Assembly: GCA_024803745.1 (NCBI GenBank) | Contig: JANJXV010000004.1 | Coordinates: forward strand, 46,742,358 to 46,806,357 | Length of the DNA: 64,000 nucleotides | Direction: 5' to 3' | Origin: Megascapheus bottae | Taxonomy: Eukaryota; Chordata; Mammalia; Rodentia; Geomyidae | Part shown: positions 45,386 to 57,689 of the stretch, piece by piece | How positions within the stretch are numbered: position 1 is the stretch's first letter | Layout of the letters: each line of letters starts with the position of its first letter | Translations under genes and position numbers: made by a program | Notes under the pieces: model-generated | Told to the model about the DNA's origin: nothing | The model's input: the letters and a program-made list of their open reading frames with translations, nothing else | Databases searched by the model: none

Positions 45386-45879
45386 CACAAACAAACAAAC
45401 AACAACAACAAAACAACAAAAAAAGAAAAGGTGGGGGGAAATTCCTCACTGTTCTGAGTTCTTACCCTAGAGATACTAGGGTTGAGAACCAGGAGTTTAA
45501 AAAGCAGGTGACTGTATCAATATGGATATCGTTTTTATTCAGACTGTACTCAGAGCTGTCACAGTGTTTCTAGGAACGACCACAGTGACAGAAGGATTGC
45601 GGGAAAAGAGAGGAGAAAAAAAAAAGGAATGAATCATAACATTAGAAAAAAAGGTGTAAATTAAATGGCAAAGAGAAAAAATAAGAACATCTAAAAATGC
45701 AAATGAAATGGGGTAGAAGAAAAAAAAGGTTTTGTTTTTTTGGGGGGCGGGGAATGAGCAGGATAAGAAACTTGTGTCTCCACTAAATTCGGGATCTAAA
45801 CACTTCACAAAGTCTTTTTTCTCTTGTGATTTGGGTTTGTGGTTTTTCAGATCAGATTGCTTGATTGGTAAAACAAAGC
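45386..45879. other. Unassigned A-rich DNA
   Basis: A-rich runs (45400-45440, 45610-45730) alternate with mixed sequence and a G-run with GGGGGGCGGGG near 45742. No gene recognised. Confidence 0.5.
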
Positions 45880-46240
45880 TGAAAGATCTGCGGGCAGCTT
45901 TGTTTACCAGGTCTGAGGGCGGTGCAGGGGGATGGACTTCAGCAGCACTGGGGACGGATTTCTGGCTAAGGGATCTCTGGGAAATCCTTTGCCAGTTAGA
46001 ATGATGGTGCTGTCAGCAACACCTCTCAGGCTCCAATTGCTTTGGCCGGGTCTTTACCAGCAGTCAAGATGGCGCTGCTCTCAGCTGGAGCGGGAGGGGC
46101 TCCCTCCCAATGCCATTCTGCGAGCAGAAGTGAAAACTTCTCCTTGGAGGTACTCACAAATTGCTGGATTCTCTGGTTCCCTGAAGTTGGCAGGTCCGTG
46201 GTTGGCCAGGTGTCGGCTCTCTTTGCATTTTCTTAAGAAA
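45880..46240. promoter_or_regulatory. GC-rich module with YY1-like site; possible retroelement promoter
   Basis: One of the most GC- and CpG-rich blocks of the window. It contains a YY1-type motif CAAGATGGCG (46065-46074). Two segments, CTTTGCCAGTTAGAATGATGG at 45987 and CTTTACCAGCAGTCAAGATG at 46052, are similar, followed in each case by a GCTGxxxTCAG-like sequence; a weaker third relative lies near 45898. YY1 sites and repeated units are known from rodent L1 5' regions and retroviral LTRs, but I cannot match a family. Short frames here are without recognisable domains. Confidence 0.4.
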
Positions 46241-46375
46241 ACTAAATGAGTATAGATTTCTCATAGAATTCTCACCATCTATCAGCTGTGAGTGATTCTG
46301 GCTAGTAAATTATACCCTGTTCTCCTCATTGATTTGTAAATGACCTCAACCCTGACTTTGGCCCTAGTATTTCTA

Positions 46376-46667
46376 CAATGCTGGGCGTGGTGGCTTACAC
46401 CTGTAATCCTAGCTATACAGGAGGCTGAGATCTGAGGATCAAGATTCAAAGCCAGTCTGGGCACAAAAGGACATGAAACTCTTATCTCCAATTAATCCTC
46501 AGAAAATTGGAAATGGGGCTTGGCTCAAGGGTAGGGCAGTAGTTTTGATCTAAAGAGCTCAGAGACAGAGCCCAGGCACAGGGGTGAGGCGGTAGCTTTG
46601 AGCTGAATAGCTCAGGGACAGGATCAAGCCTGAGTTCAAGCTCCATGACCAACAAAAAGAAAAAAAG
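46376..46667 (+). mobile_element. B1-dID-like SINE with doubled right half
   Basis: The left half is close to 7SL/B1 (GCTGGGCGTGGTGGC, CCTGTAATCCTAGCTA, GGAGGCTGAGATCTGAGGAT). The right half has two successive tRNA-like blocks (46522-46567 and 46575-46621), each ending AGCTCAG-GACAG. A 10-bp duplication, AGTATTTCTA, lies at 46366-46375 and 46668-46677. Confidence 0.93.
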
Positions 46668-46677
46668 AGTATTTCTA

Positions 46678-47051
46678 AGAGTGAATGACATTGAATTACA
46701 TGCATAGAATTCCCATGCATAGAACACACTTGAAATATGAATTCCATATTTGGTATACTGACCATATTCCTTTTCATATAGTAGACCACTTTAAAGCCTT
46801 GTTTATATGTACTTAACACCCCACATTAATGTTCTATCTTTTAAAAATTTCAGTGTCATAGCATTAGTCACTTAATTACACTAAATATTATTCATATGAT
46901 AGTGCCTGTGTGTCCGCATGGATTTCTTTCTATTTTTTTCAAATATTTAAGCTAGAATTTGTATTTCCCTTAGTTTGCTGAAACAACTGATAGTAGTTTT
47001 CAAAATCTCTCAGTGAGCCTAAGAAATGACTTCTTATATTGTTTAGATTCC
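46678..47051. other. Unassigned DNA
   Basis: Nothing recognised. Confidence 0.5.
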
Positions 47052-47625
47052 CTCTTTTTTGTATTTTATTGTTTGGATAATATATAGAGGGGTTACCATT
47101 ACAATCATCAGGTAATGGGTACATTACTTCTAGAAACTTGATAACTCTTCTCATGTTTTTGTCCCCCATTCCCTCCACCCACTCCCTCACAATCATTTTG
47201 TTTTCCCCCTTCCCTTTCCTATTCCAAATAAACAAATAAATATACATACAATATACCAGGTAACAAAATCAGATATAGTAACCACATGACATTAACCATA
47301 AGGGGAAAAAAAGAGCAAAGAAATAACTTTACATAGTACATTGAGAACAACAATCACAAAAATAAACCTCTTTCCATGACCTAGAGTTCATTTTGTTTAG
47401 TCTCATCCTGTATGACCATGTGTACATAGGCTTTGCGCTACTGTGATCCTCTGCTAGGAGAATCCTAGATGTGTGCTAATTATTACAAATGAGGGAAACC
47501 ATGGAGCCTGTTTTCCTTTGGGTCTTGCTTACTTCACTTAATATGATTTTTTTCCAAGTCTTTCCATTTCTTTACAAATGGTGCAGTGTCATTCTTCCTG
47601 ATGGCCGCATAAAATTCCATTGTGT
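47052..47625 (-). mobile_element. 5'-truncated L1 (3'-UTR and ORF2 end)
   Basis: In reverse: T-rich end, ATTGTTTGGATAATATATAG, AGGGGTTACCATTACAATCA, then AACCATAAGG, GTGATCCTCTGCTAGGAGAA, TTACTTCACTTAATATGATT and GATGGCCGCATAAAATTCC. It is cut off in the last part of ORF2. It belongs to an older tail type than the 21-36 kb copies. Confidence 0.88.
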
Positions 47626-48789
47626 CTTCCCATCATCATGACAGATCCTGAAAACAAATCTCGAAATATTTTGAGGGGAAATGGTGAAAGAGAACTTCAA
47701 CAAACCCCAAAGTTCTACTATTAGAGCCATAAAGAACTGTCTTTTAGCAACTTCAGGTTCAATTATGTTTTATTTTATATGCAATTAGTGGCAGCAATGT
47801 AATACTCTTTTTTAACCATTATAGACTACTTTTTAGTCATCACTATTTTATAGAAATTTTAGAAGAGAAACACTTACATGTATGCAGGAGAAAAACCTGA
47901 CTAAATTGAATCCTAAATGTATATTAAAGCTGAATACTAAAGTTGGCCTATAATAAGAGATTGAATTTACTTTTAGTTTAAAATTTGGGGCATATTTTGA
48001 AATAAAAAATGTGAAGTTAATTTTAAATATCATGTGGAGCCTCTGAGGGATAGGACTTTAAGAGGTGACATTAGCTGAGGGGCGATTGTATTAATTAGTA
48101 TTTTCTTGAAAATATTGGAGGGAAATCATTTTTTTTCTAAACATACTCATTTAAAGTACTTCTTTTGATGGTTTAAAGAAGAATTCATCATATGAACTGG
48201 ATTCCTAGAAAGAAACGACTATATTTATAGAAAAAGTAGTCAAGTCAACATCATAATCTCCTTTCCACTCTGGTGACTAACATAGTCTTTGGACTATAGG
48301 AAAAGATAGTAGAGATGGAGAGGCTAAGATTTATGAAAAATAAAGAAAATCTTTCCTTGGCTTTGCTGCTTGACTATTAGATGAAAGACAAAGCTTAAAG
48401 TAGATCTGAAGTTGAGTTACATTCTTAGTGGGGCTTACTCCATTTAAAATAAAACATCATTTGTTTCTTCAAAAGGTTATAGTTTCTGGGATCCATGTTC
48501 TAAACAATTGTCATGAAAGTATCTCCACAAATTAGATTGAGTTGTCTGGAATCTCTAAAATCTGGAGAAAACTGTGTGGATGTTCAAAGGAATTCTGACA
48601 CCAATTTTAATTACCACTTCAATTCAGGGCAGGGGAAGTAATAAAAAAAGCTGAGCCAAAATTCAAAGTTAAAGACATAAAGCATAAATAGGATTCAGAA
48701 GCATTTTGTCTGAAATGGAACCTTGAAACAAAAAAAGGACCTAGATATATCTAGTAAGGACTCTCCAGAAAATGAACCAACAGAAGTTT

Positions 48790-48793
<4 letters not shown>
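47626..48793. other. Unassigned DNA
   Basis: No gene or recognised repeat. Confidence 0.5.

Positions 48794-48880
<87 letters not shown>
48794..48880. repeat. (GATA)n microsatellite
   Basis: About 21 GATA units with one interruption (TGATAGATAG at 48841). Confidence 0.96.
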
Positions 48881-48882
<2 letters not shown>

Positions 48883-49582
48883 AAAACTGCATCACTTAAC
48901 TAATGATACCACACACTTTCAGATATACAGTCTGGAAAAGCAGTAAAGTTGGTAGTTTAATTCAATAAAAATACAAAGTTCTGAGGTGGAGATGGTGAGG
49001 GGCAAAAAGTATGTGTTGATATAAGAACTGAACTGTCTGAGTCTGAAGGCCCAGCTCCAGGGGTGCTATAATACTTCCGGGAAAACAAAGATGGCTATCT
49101 CAGCTCAAACCCAGAGTAAGAACATGCACCCCTTTTCCTTATTGTTCTGTTCAGGGCCTTCAACTGATTGGATTATGTCCACCTATGTTTGGGTACACTT
49201 AGCTATTTACAGTCAAGGCTCTTATGAAAATGCTACTCTTTTCTAGAGACACCTGCATAGATATACTCTAGAATTACATTCCACCAGTTCACTGAGAAAC
49301 CTTTGGCCCCATCAAGTTGACCAAAGAAATTTAAACATAATATTAACAAACACCTTTAGCAGCTGAGGTTAAACAAAAGCATATCACAATACAGAGAAAA
49401 GTAAGAATATAATCAAGACCATTTCCATGAATGAACCAAGGACCTGAGGAGCCAGTTAGCTACTATAAAATCCTTCTGAAATAGTGACTTGGGGCTATTT
49501 ATGGTCATAAAATACTCTGTAGCTATGGAGAGAGTGGAGAAGTCCTAAGGGTTACTGCATAAAGCTCTTTCTGATATATATA

Positions 49583-49627
<45 letters not shown>

Positions 49628-50354
49628 GAACGTGGATTCCTCTAAATTTGTACTTCATGGGCCTTGATTTGTCCTCCTCTGAGATCAGTAACAACCTGCA
49701 AGCTCACATTTGTCCTGCTTACATTTCAAGCTCTACAAATCCAGACGGTATATTCATTTTACAGTTGCCAATATATTGCTTTACAAAATCACCAATGGAA
49801 ATTAATTGATATATAAATGGACCAAATGACAAATATTTACACGTCTTAAGGGCCATGTTTCATTTCATGTGGAGCTTGTCAGACTTTTCTTTGGATATTT
49901 AATTCAATTGCTTGGGATGTGGTGAAAATGTTGATGAGGTCACAAGTTCAGTGCTTGTGAGAGCAGCTTACTGAGCTCTATTTTATGACCACAGTTTCCA
50001 TTGTCCAGCTGTCTTTTAAAGAAAAGCATGACATTGGCCACCAGAGGATGAGAGAAAGGTCTGGAAGATCACAGGAGCTTCATCACCTCTGTTAACAAAA
50101 GAATTCTGAGAAATTGACTGAATCATCAGCTGGTCTTTTCTCAGAGGATCCTGGGGAATTCTCTTTCTGATATTACATTGTGATTCATTATAAGTCCAGA
50201 AAAGGATAAGTCACAAATAGAATTAGATAGCACAACAGAAACAACAGAGAAATATTCCTTGGGAGAGCAGAATTTGAAACCATGCTATTTATGGTCAATA
50301 TAGCTCCTTGGGAAAGTATGTTATTTACTTTTTTAATTTCTCTGTTTACAAAAG
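48881..50354. other. Unassigned DNA with a TA microsatellite
   Basis: An imperfect (TA)n tract lies at 49577-49626. Bases 49900-50200 are repeat-free and hold SOX-like (CCATTGTCC) and RUNX-like (ACCACAG) words, which are common by chance. No gene is seen. Confidence 0.45.
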
Positions 50355-50663
50355 TTAATGTTTGCGATTGTTGTACTTAGCGTACTATGTGCAGTTATTT
50401 CTTTTCTTTTTTTCTCTTACATTTAACCTCATGTGGTTACTGTATCTAACTTTGATACCTGGTGTATTGTATATACCTTTATTTGTTTATTTAAAATGGG
50501 GAAGGGAAGGAGGAAAATAAGATGATTGGGAAGGTGTGGGAGGGTGGAAAAGGGGACAAAAACACAAGAAGTTGTATCAAGATTGGAGAAGTAATTCATC
50601 CACTGCCTGATGAATGTAGCTGCAAACTCTCTATATATTACCCTGACAATAATTTAAAAAAAT
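50355..50663 (+). mobile_element. Short L1 3'-UTR fragment
   Basis: GTGGTTACTGTATCTAACTT, TTATTTGTTTATTTAAAATG, the G-rich run, GGGGACAAAAACACAAGAAG, GAGAAGTAATTCATCCACTG and CCCTGACAATAATTTAAA are in plus orientation. Older tail type. Confidence 0.85.
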
Positions 50664-51055
50664 AACCCATAGAAGTGTTGTTATAGTTAAATGTTTAGTA
50701 AATATATAGCTATCTGGAATAAGTTGAGCAAGTGGACTGACAGGAAATGGCTGACCACAAATTCAAATGGCAGAATTCTAATAATTGGAAAATTATGGAA
50801 GTAAAGGATCTCAGGATTTACCCAATTCTGAATTTTACTGATAAGGAATTGAATAATGACAAATTTAAGTGCATTCTTTGGTAGTCACAGAGACAGAGCC
50901 AAGACTGGACTCTCCATCTCTATGTCCAATCTTAGTGCTCCTTCAAGCTTAGCAACAGGAGACAGTCTGAATTCTAAAGAGGAATGTAATATTTTCAACA
51001 CTTTAGAGAGATCTGTAGCAAACATGAAAAACACTATGACTGGGTGACTTCATTT
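50664..51055. other. Unassigned DNA
   Basis: Nothing recognised. Confidence 0.5.
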
Positions 51056-51125
51056 AAAGAGTATTTATTAAGTGCTTGCAATATGTTCAATACTGTTTAA
51101 GATACAGGGATATGTAAAACTACAT
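51056..51125 (-). mobile_element. Probable L2 3'-end relic
   Basis: AAGAGTATTTATTAAGTGCT, TGCAATATGTTCAATACTGT and AAGATACAGGGATATGTAAA match the reverse L2 end (ATTTATTGAGCACCTACTATGTGCCAGGCACTG...GGGGATACA). Confidence 0.6.
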
Positions 51126-51709
51126 CATGATAAATATAAAATAGCCTTTAAGAGAGAAACTGCCAAAAATGATTGTAATGTAAAGAAATAAATGCAATTC
51201 AATGAATTAAATTTTTGAGCAAGAGGATATACAGTAAAAGAGGTCCAGAAATGTCCAAAAACTAGCTAATGTTTGAATTATATATTTGTAAAAATTTAGT
51301 ATGCTGTGTCAGGCCAGCCCTATCATAGGCTTTTTATTCCTTCAACCATTGACCAAAGAATACTTTGTGAAATTTTTTTTACTAGACTTCAACTCAGTGT
51401 TTTACTTATACATTTTCCTCATTTGATATTACATAAATTATAGTTTGAAATTCAAACAGAAAAAAGTGATCTTAAGTTTACTAAAGTGGGTTTTTGACAC
51501 GTTGAATTGCTTGGTAATAGCAAGAATTCCTATTCTTGAGATTTTGTCAGTTGATACTCCAGTGTTTCTGCTCTGCATTCTTGACTGATGGAAAGCTATG
51601 GATCCTATTTTCTTCACTGTTCATATTACATGCTTCAAAAAATAGTGATTTACAACCATCTTCACTCACATGTATGCTCCATTGTCACTGGTGATATTCC
51701 TGTTTCTTC
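51126..51709. other. Unassigned DNA
   Basis: Nothing recognised. Confidence 0.5.
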
Positions 51710-51918
51710 TTTTGTAGTATCAGGGATTGAACTCAGGACCTCACAACCAGCTTGCTTGTTTGCCATTGATCTAGCAGTTAGACCACACCTTGAGACTGAC
51801 ATTTTGTTCATTGTTTATGAGATTAAAAATCTAATGTACTTTCTTGTCTTATCTCCTCAAACTGCTAACATCTGGATCTCAGCTTAAGGAGTAGGTGGGA
51901 TTAAAGGTGCAGAGATGA
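51710..51918 (-). mobile_element. Old B1/ID composite SINE
   Basis: GTAGTATCAGGGATTGAACT and TAGCAGTTAGACCACACC read in reverse as an ID-like unit (anticodon side and box A). GATCTCAGCTTAAGGAGTAG and GGGATTAAAGGTGC read in reverse as a B1-like head. Strongly diverged. Confidence 0.6.
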
Positions 51919-53265
51919 AGAGAGCTTAGTTTGTTTCCTAGTCACTTGTAAACAACAACAACAACAGCAACAGCAACAACAACCACAACTCCAACTCATT
52001 ATGGGGGAATACTAAGTGATTGTCCTTTCTGCTTCTTAGTAGGAATGAATAGTTAGAAAATGCTTTGGCTGATAAAAGCATAAGAATTCTGTTGTGTATG
52101 CTAAAATTTGAAAGGGATGGAGTTAGAAACAGATTAAACAATTAACTATTTCCTCCGCACCATCTTTGTGTGTAGCTGTTTTCTTGTGGTTTTAGGGCAC
52201 TCACCTTCATCACTACTTTTGATTGCCTAATGCATTCATCCAAAGATTTTTCCTTTTATTCCATAAATACAACAAATACTGACCAAAATAAAGTGATGTA
52301 TCTCCTGAGTACTCAGGTTAAAATTCAAGAAGCAAGAGCTTATTATATATTAACAGTACAGTGAACTAATGAACATTTTTTAAAGAATATGTTTGGGTTT
52401 ATTAATTAAAGAGTATCTCTGACCTTGTAGAAAGGCAATGTTCTAAGTAAAATAAGATCATATTGTTAAAAGATGAATTTTTTTCAAAATAGGGTAAGAA
52501 GAGAGAGTAAAAATTGTTTTCCCCATAAGATCCAGAGCTTTTTTTATATTACAAATAGAAATAAACAAATTTTTCAACATACACACAGAATCAAACAACA
52601 ACAGCAACAACAACAAAAAAAACCCAGATCATTATCTTTGATTTCTGTGACCAAAACGAGCAGATATTGTTTACAGCCTTGTATTAGACTAATGTAAAGG
52701 CTGCATTTCTCTGACTCACTGTGTAATTAGGATTTGAGTCTGAATCCCAGAGTGCATCTGACAAGGATTTTCTTAAGGCTACTCTTTGCTCTTCTCAAAA
52801 TGGTCTTCTTCTTGCATTTCTAAAATAAGGAAGAGTGAGTGTAAACAAACAATAGGTGACCTTTAGGAGTAAAACATTTGAGAATAGAACGATTAATCGA
52901 CCCCCATCAGCCAGTCATTAAATCAAATAGGCATTTTTCTTATACTTTCATACCTCCGATTTACAGTCAGGCAAATTGTATAAAAAGGCTGGTAATACAG
53001 TGACGCCCAATGCCACTGGGCTTTAGAGAGCTGACAGTTCCTGTAAAATGGTCATTAAACAACCTCTAGAAGAGACTCATCAGCAGATGCCCCCAGGTGA
53101 AGGAGAGAGAAAGCTGAGAGAATGAAGGAGAATCTAACATCTTAGCCTGACTGAATTAAACAGAGCATATTATGCTGATTTTCAGAGTCAGCCCAGTAAT
53201 TTAATTTTCAGAGCAGTTCCTTTGATTGTAGCAACCATTTTATGAAACATTAATAAAACTTTGTG
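51919..53265. other. Unassigned DNA with two CAA-type tracts
   Basis: Short (CAA/CAG)n runs lie at 51955-51988 and 52596-52620. Bases 52860-53250 are repeat-free with several TTAAT and CTGACAG words and could be conserved noncoding sequence. There is no direct proof. Confidence 0.45.
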
Positions 53266-53277
53266 AGTGTGTGTGTG

Positions 53278-53317
<40 letters not shown>
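53266..53317. repeat. (GT)n microsatellite
   Basis: GT units interrupted by GGGG at 53277-53280. The frames across it are artefacts. Confidence 0.95.
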
Positions 53318-53319
<2 letters not shown>

Positions 53320-54239
53320 TACACATCTCTTTTCCATTTCATTAAGAAAAAAAAAGGAGTCAACACATTCAAATTTGCTGACCATTAATTCTGTAAATGC
53401 CAGGAAGAAATTCATTGTCATTATTTTTGAAAAACATAGGAGCAGAATAATATAACTCCCACTGTATTATTTCATTGTAAGCATAAAACAGAGAAAAGGA
53501 AATAAAGTATATAAAGTTATTACAGGTTAGTTCTTAGGATATTACATTAGCAATTTGAGCTAAACCACTACTGTGATGTGTAATCCAAATGCAATACTGG
53601 GCTTTCCACATCTACTATTTATCCAAATTAATTCCTGTAGAAGATGCATTGCCCTGTATGTTGTTTATCAGAACCCTATGGCAAATAGATGTTTCTAGAC
53701 CAAGATGCAAAGATGTTTTTAATGGCTTTTTCTCTACATTTTGGGAAAAAAAAGAAGATTCATAGACATTAAGAAAGGGATCTTTAAATAATTAATACAG
53801 ATAGGCCTCATCTTATAGAACATGCATATATTTGAAATGTGAATTATAAAAATACTTCTGCACATTAACGTATCTTCTCCTTTATTTCCACCATAAAACA
53901 GAAGGTCCATTCTCACTGAAGTAATTTTTGGCTCAAAGACAATAATCACATTTAAGAATGAATCAGCCCTTTTAGATTAGTGGTAAATTTTATCTTTAAA
54001 TCTAGCAATTATTAGCATCAGACTTTTTTCCCTTATAATTCTTCCATCCCTTTTTATTGTGTTAGATATGTTATATTCATCTCTTTCTTAAAAACAACTA
54101 AAAATATAAAAATAAATTTGCATATAAAGAAATCACAATGATTCTATGAAAAGATATACAAGTCAAACTGAAACTTTTGTTATCTAGTGGTAGAAATAAA
54201 TCCATAATCAGTCACATCAAGGTTATGAGGAATGTCACA
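53318..54239. other. Unassigned AT-rich DNA
   Basis: No gene or recognised repeat. Confidence 0.5.
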
Positions 54240-54375
54240 TGCGCACAGCTCAGAGACATTTGGGCTCCAGGGATCTGGGTTCAGGTGACTCAAAGCAGAC
54301 TCACTGGGTCACTTGACTTTTCTTTGGGAATTGTTTTTCTTTTTTCTATCTTTAAAATAAAAAGTCTCTACTAAA
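54240..54375 (+). mobile_element. MIR SINE relic
   Basis: GGGCTCCAGGGATCTGGGTT (tRNA-like part), CACTGGGTCACTTGACTTTT and TTCTATCTTTAAAATAAAAA follow the MIR order: GAGCC...GGGTTC, then GTGTGACCTTGGGC, then CTCATCTGTAAAATGGG. Confidence 0.65.
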
Positions 54376-55499
54376 GGGTTCCTGTGGTTTCTTTTTATCA
54401 TGTTTACTCTAGGATTCCAAGGAAGGTATTCTTTCTATGACAATGTTCATAAGATTGTCTGTGGTTTGGAGGTACTTATTAATAAATCATGTTTTTGTTA
54501 GGCTTTTGGTGGGATCCTTGCCTAGAGTAAAATGAATATCTTTAGAAAAATTCAAGATAGCCATTCACTAAATAGTGTGTACTTAAACAATGGATCATTT
54601 GATTTTCAGCTCTCTATGTTGTGATATTTTCAGATCTTCTGTTACATTACAAGATATTTATAATGATTTACTTCTGGAGCTCAGAAGTTGGACTTTTCCC
54701 CCTATCTTTGGATAGCAAAATAATGTTGAGTAAGTAAGAAAGTATTGAATGAAAGTTTTCTCATGTATTTGCATTTAAGAAATTCCAATGATTGCCAGAA
54801 TTTACTTTATTTCATTAAATAAAACATGTTAATTAACTCTTCAAACTCTGTATCCTTACAAATGAATGATGTATAATTAATTTCATTGAGATTCACATTT
54901 AAGCTCAGACTTTAAATACTTGTGAATCAGCAACAGTATTTTTTTTCTTTTAAAAGAAACAACTGTAAGGTTAAGCAGACTACATTCAGGGAAAGAAAGG
55001 AAATGAAAGTCAGTTGTTTTAACAGACTTTCATCTTTGGGAGATTTCACTAAGAGGTTCTTTTGCTATGTGCAAAGATATGAATGTTTGAGTATAATTTG
55101 ATTTTATACAAAAGAAAATTCAATTCAAATCTAAAGATAGAATATTTCTATTTCAAGTTACTTTCCATTGAATTACTGAAAAGAATTGAAAGATAACAAT
55201 CCAGAGTTGTGAGTGTATGAAACAAGTCTTCAAAGAGTTGAAAAATGACAGTGACATATTCATAGTTGCATGGCTGACAGCAGAATGAAGCCAGCTGCTT
55301 GGTTGGGTTAAAGTTAGGTCTATGGTGTGTGGTAGGAAGGCAGTCAACCTGAGGACTGGAAGGAAGCTTGGCTATTGCATAGGGACATTTTCTGTGATTC
55401 TTTTCCAAGGGTTGCATCAGAGTTAGACACGCAAATGCTAGCCTTAAGTTACATGATCCATATTTTTTTTCAAAAGTTTAATTTCCATTGTTAGTCCCA
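54376..55499. other. Unassigned AT-rich DNA
   Basis: No gene or recognised repeat. Bases 55260-55420 are repeat-free and somewhat more GC-rich. Confidence 0.5.
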
Positions 55500-55930
55500 T
55501 GAAGAACAGTCCTGCCCTCTCTATTTTCTTTCAGGGCTGCTTTTGATGGAAAACTTGGTGGATGTTTGTGATATTGCTCAGAGCCCATTGGCAGATGAGC
55601 ATCTCTTGCTGTGGCCTCCATCATTACTTGCCTGTCTTGTCTATTAACGAGCACTATCATCCCATCGTGGGATGACAGCTGCAACACGTACTCAGGCGCA
55701 ATAAACAGCTAAATGAGGCGCACAGCAATTTCACTTGTCACCGGCGCCCTCGGCACGACTGGCTGCACAGCTTGATGCATAAATTCATGAGGCTGTTGCA
55801 TATGATGGAGTATGCTTGGCTGAAAGAGGTGATGAATAGCAGGGCAGCTAAAAATGGCCATCACCTTGACTCTGTCAGGACATTTTTTAAAACTACCCCA
55901 TCAGCTTTCTTGTATTCAATGCACTATCAT
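55500..55930. promoter_or_regulatory. Candidate conserved noncoding element with CpG cluster
   Basis: A repeat-free block whose core (55640-55765) holds about ten CpG dinucleotides, while neighbouring kilobases hold very few. Visible motifs are a 19-bp dyad of TCATCCCA and TGGGATGA (55657-55675), TGACAGCT (MEIS/TGIF-type) overlapping it, AATAAA/TTAAC homeodomain-like words, ATGCATAAATTCATGA (POU/homeodomain-like palindromic region near 55776) and CTAAAAATGG (MEF2-like, 55848-55857). Retained CpGs in an AT-rich desert suggest selection or germline hypomethylation. Function is inference; the frames here have no recognisable domain. Confidence 0.4.
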
Positions 55931-57689
55931 AGCACACAAGATTCAAAGGTACTGATTTTGTGCTTTTCTTCAATATAGACTTTTTTTTGAGGGGGGGAGT
56001 GGGGGGTCTATAATAGGAGGTACCATGTATGGAGATGGGCTGTCTTTATCCATCATCAGCTCTAATGCTATTGTATTACGTTATGTTTGAGAGTAGAATT
56101 TACTACTGCATGAAATTATCAAAGCTCAGTTTAAGGTCTTAATAATGGAGGAAAATCAACACAGGATTTAGGAACACACGGAAACTATGCAATAGAGCAG
56201 AGGATTGGTTAACATACAGCTTGAAGAATTTGAAAATACAGCACAATTATGTTCAAATTCACAGATTAGAGAGATAACTTATATACAGCTCTTTATAATA
56301 TGGAGTAATATCAAGGGACACAACATTGCATCAACTTTTTCAATATAGATTCTAATTCATAAACAAAATACAAGGAAAAACTGAATACATTAGATGCCCC
56401 CCCCATGAAACAAACACTGTTTAGAAAAATAACCAGGGATACTACACTGAATCATTATTATTATTATTATTATTATTATTACTAATATCCCTTTAATCTC
56501 TTACTTACTGAACTGCATTTACTCAAGCCAGAACCCCATGTACCATCTACAGGGCCTTGCATGTCCCATTGAAATGGACTATGCATCCTCCATTTATGTT
56601 GGTGGAAGTCATCTAAGGAAGACAAATACAAAGGTAACAAAATCAATGAGGCAGGTTCCTGTAAAGCTTTATGCATTAATCTTTATCACACAGGGAGAGA
56701 TACATAAACCAGTACGAGGAAAAGAAGTCACTTGTTCTCTAATAAAAGAGAAAACCCTTGATAATAAGCAATTAATAAAGGTGTCATGATTAGTTATGCC
56801 ACTATGAATCAACATGCCCAGTAAAAATGACCACTTTCTATAGAGATACTTTCTATAAAGTATCTCTGATTCAATCATAGTGAAAACAGTCGTTATTATG
56901 ACTCTTACACTTCCCTTCTCTTCCTTTTGTAACAAAGTAGGACTCCTGACAGTTATTGTAACAGTTCACAATACTCAGAGAGCAATGCCTGTTCTTGCTT
57001 GTGTTCTTTCTCTTCCTTGTTAACTCTTGTTTCTTGAAGTCACCCATCCTATATCACTGAAATTGAGCACCATCATTTTTCATAAATTTGTACAAAAGGT
57101 GAAATCTATAGGGATTAAAAAGAATGAGTAGTATAAATAAAAAAATTCCGTACCAATGATAGAATAGAATTTCCAAACAATGAAAATAAATTCCCAAACA
57201 TATGAGAGGAAAATCATTTTCTGAGTGATTTGAAAGTCGGGATACTTTTAAAGAAGATCATTTCTTATATGAGTTCTGGTGATATCCTTATGGCACTACT
57301 CTGACTAAGTGATCATCTGATTAATCCCAAGGCTTGCTGGATTTGACACAGGCGTGGAAAAAAGTAGGCCTTACTGGAGATGGGAAGATGCGGTAAATGT
57401 GGACAAAGTGGGGAAGATGGAAGTGATTCTTTGTAATAAGACCAGAATGAAGGTCCTGTGATTAACAAGGTTACTGATGGGGTCATGGTACTTGAAATTT
57501 ACATCATGTCAAGGATTATGAAATTTGGACTTTCAGGAATTAAAGAAGGAACTAGACCCAAGTGATATGTCAAGAAGCTACAAAAGGAAAAAAAATCCTT
57601 TAGCAAAATGATAAGTGATGAGTTATCACAAGATAATCAAAACAAAAATTAAATGATATTTATTATTGTGTTAACTCTATTGCTGCACA
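55931..57689. other. Unassigned DNA
   Basis: A T-run and G-run lie at 55980-56008 and an (ATT)n microsatellite at 56456-56481. A perfect 10-base-arm hairpin (AGAGATACTT, loop TCTATA, AAGTATCTCT) is at 56842-56867. No gene recognised. Confidence 0.5.

Noticed and set aside
45932..46249. Overlapping frames in the GC-rich module
   Set aside because: GC-rich sequence has fewer stops. Several frames are open at once and none shows a domain.
48794..48880. Regular repeats considered as a CRISPR-like array
   Set aside because: It is a plain GATA microsatellite without spacers, and the genome is mammalian.
50037..50050. CCACCAGAGGATG considered as a CTCF site
   Set aside because: The core matches only in its first part; the required G/C end is absent.
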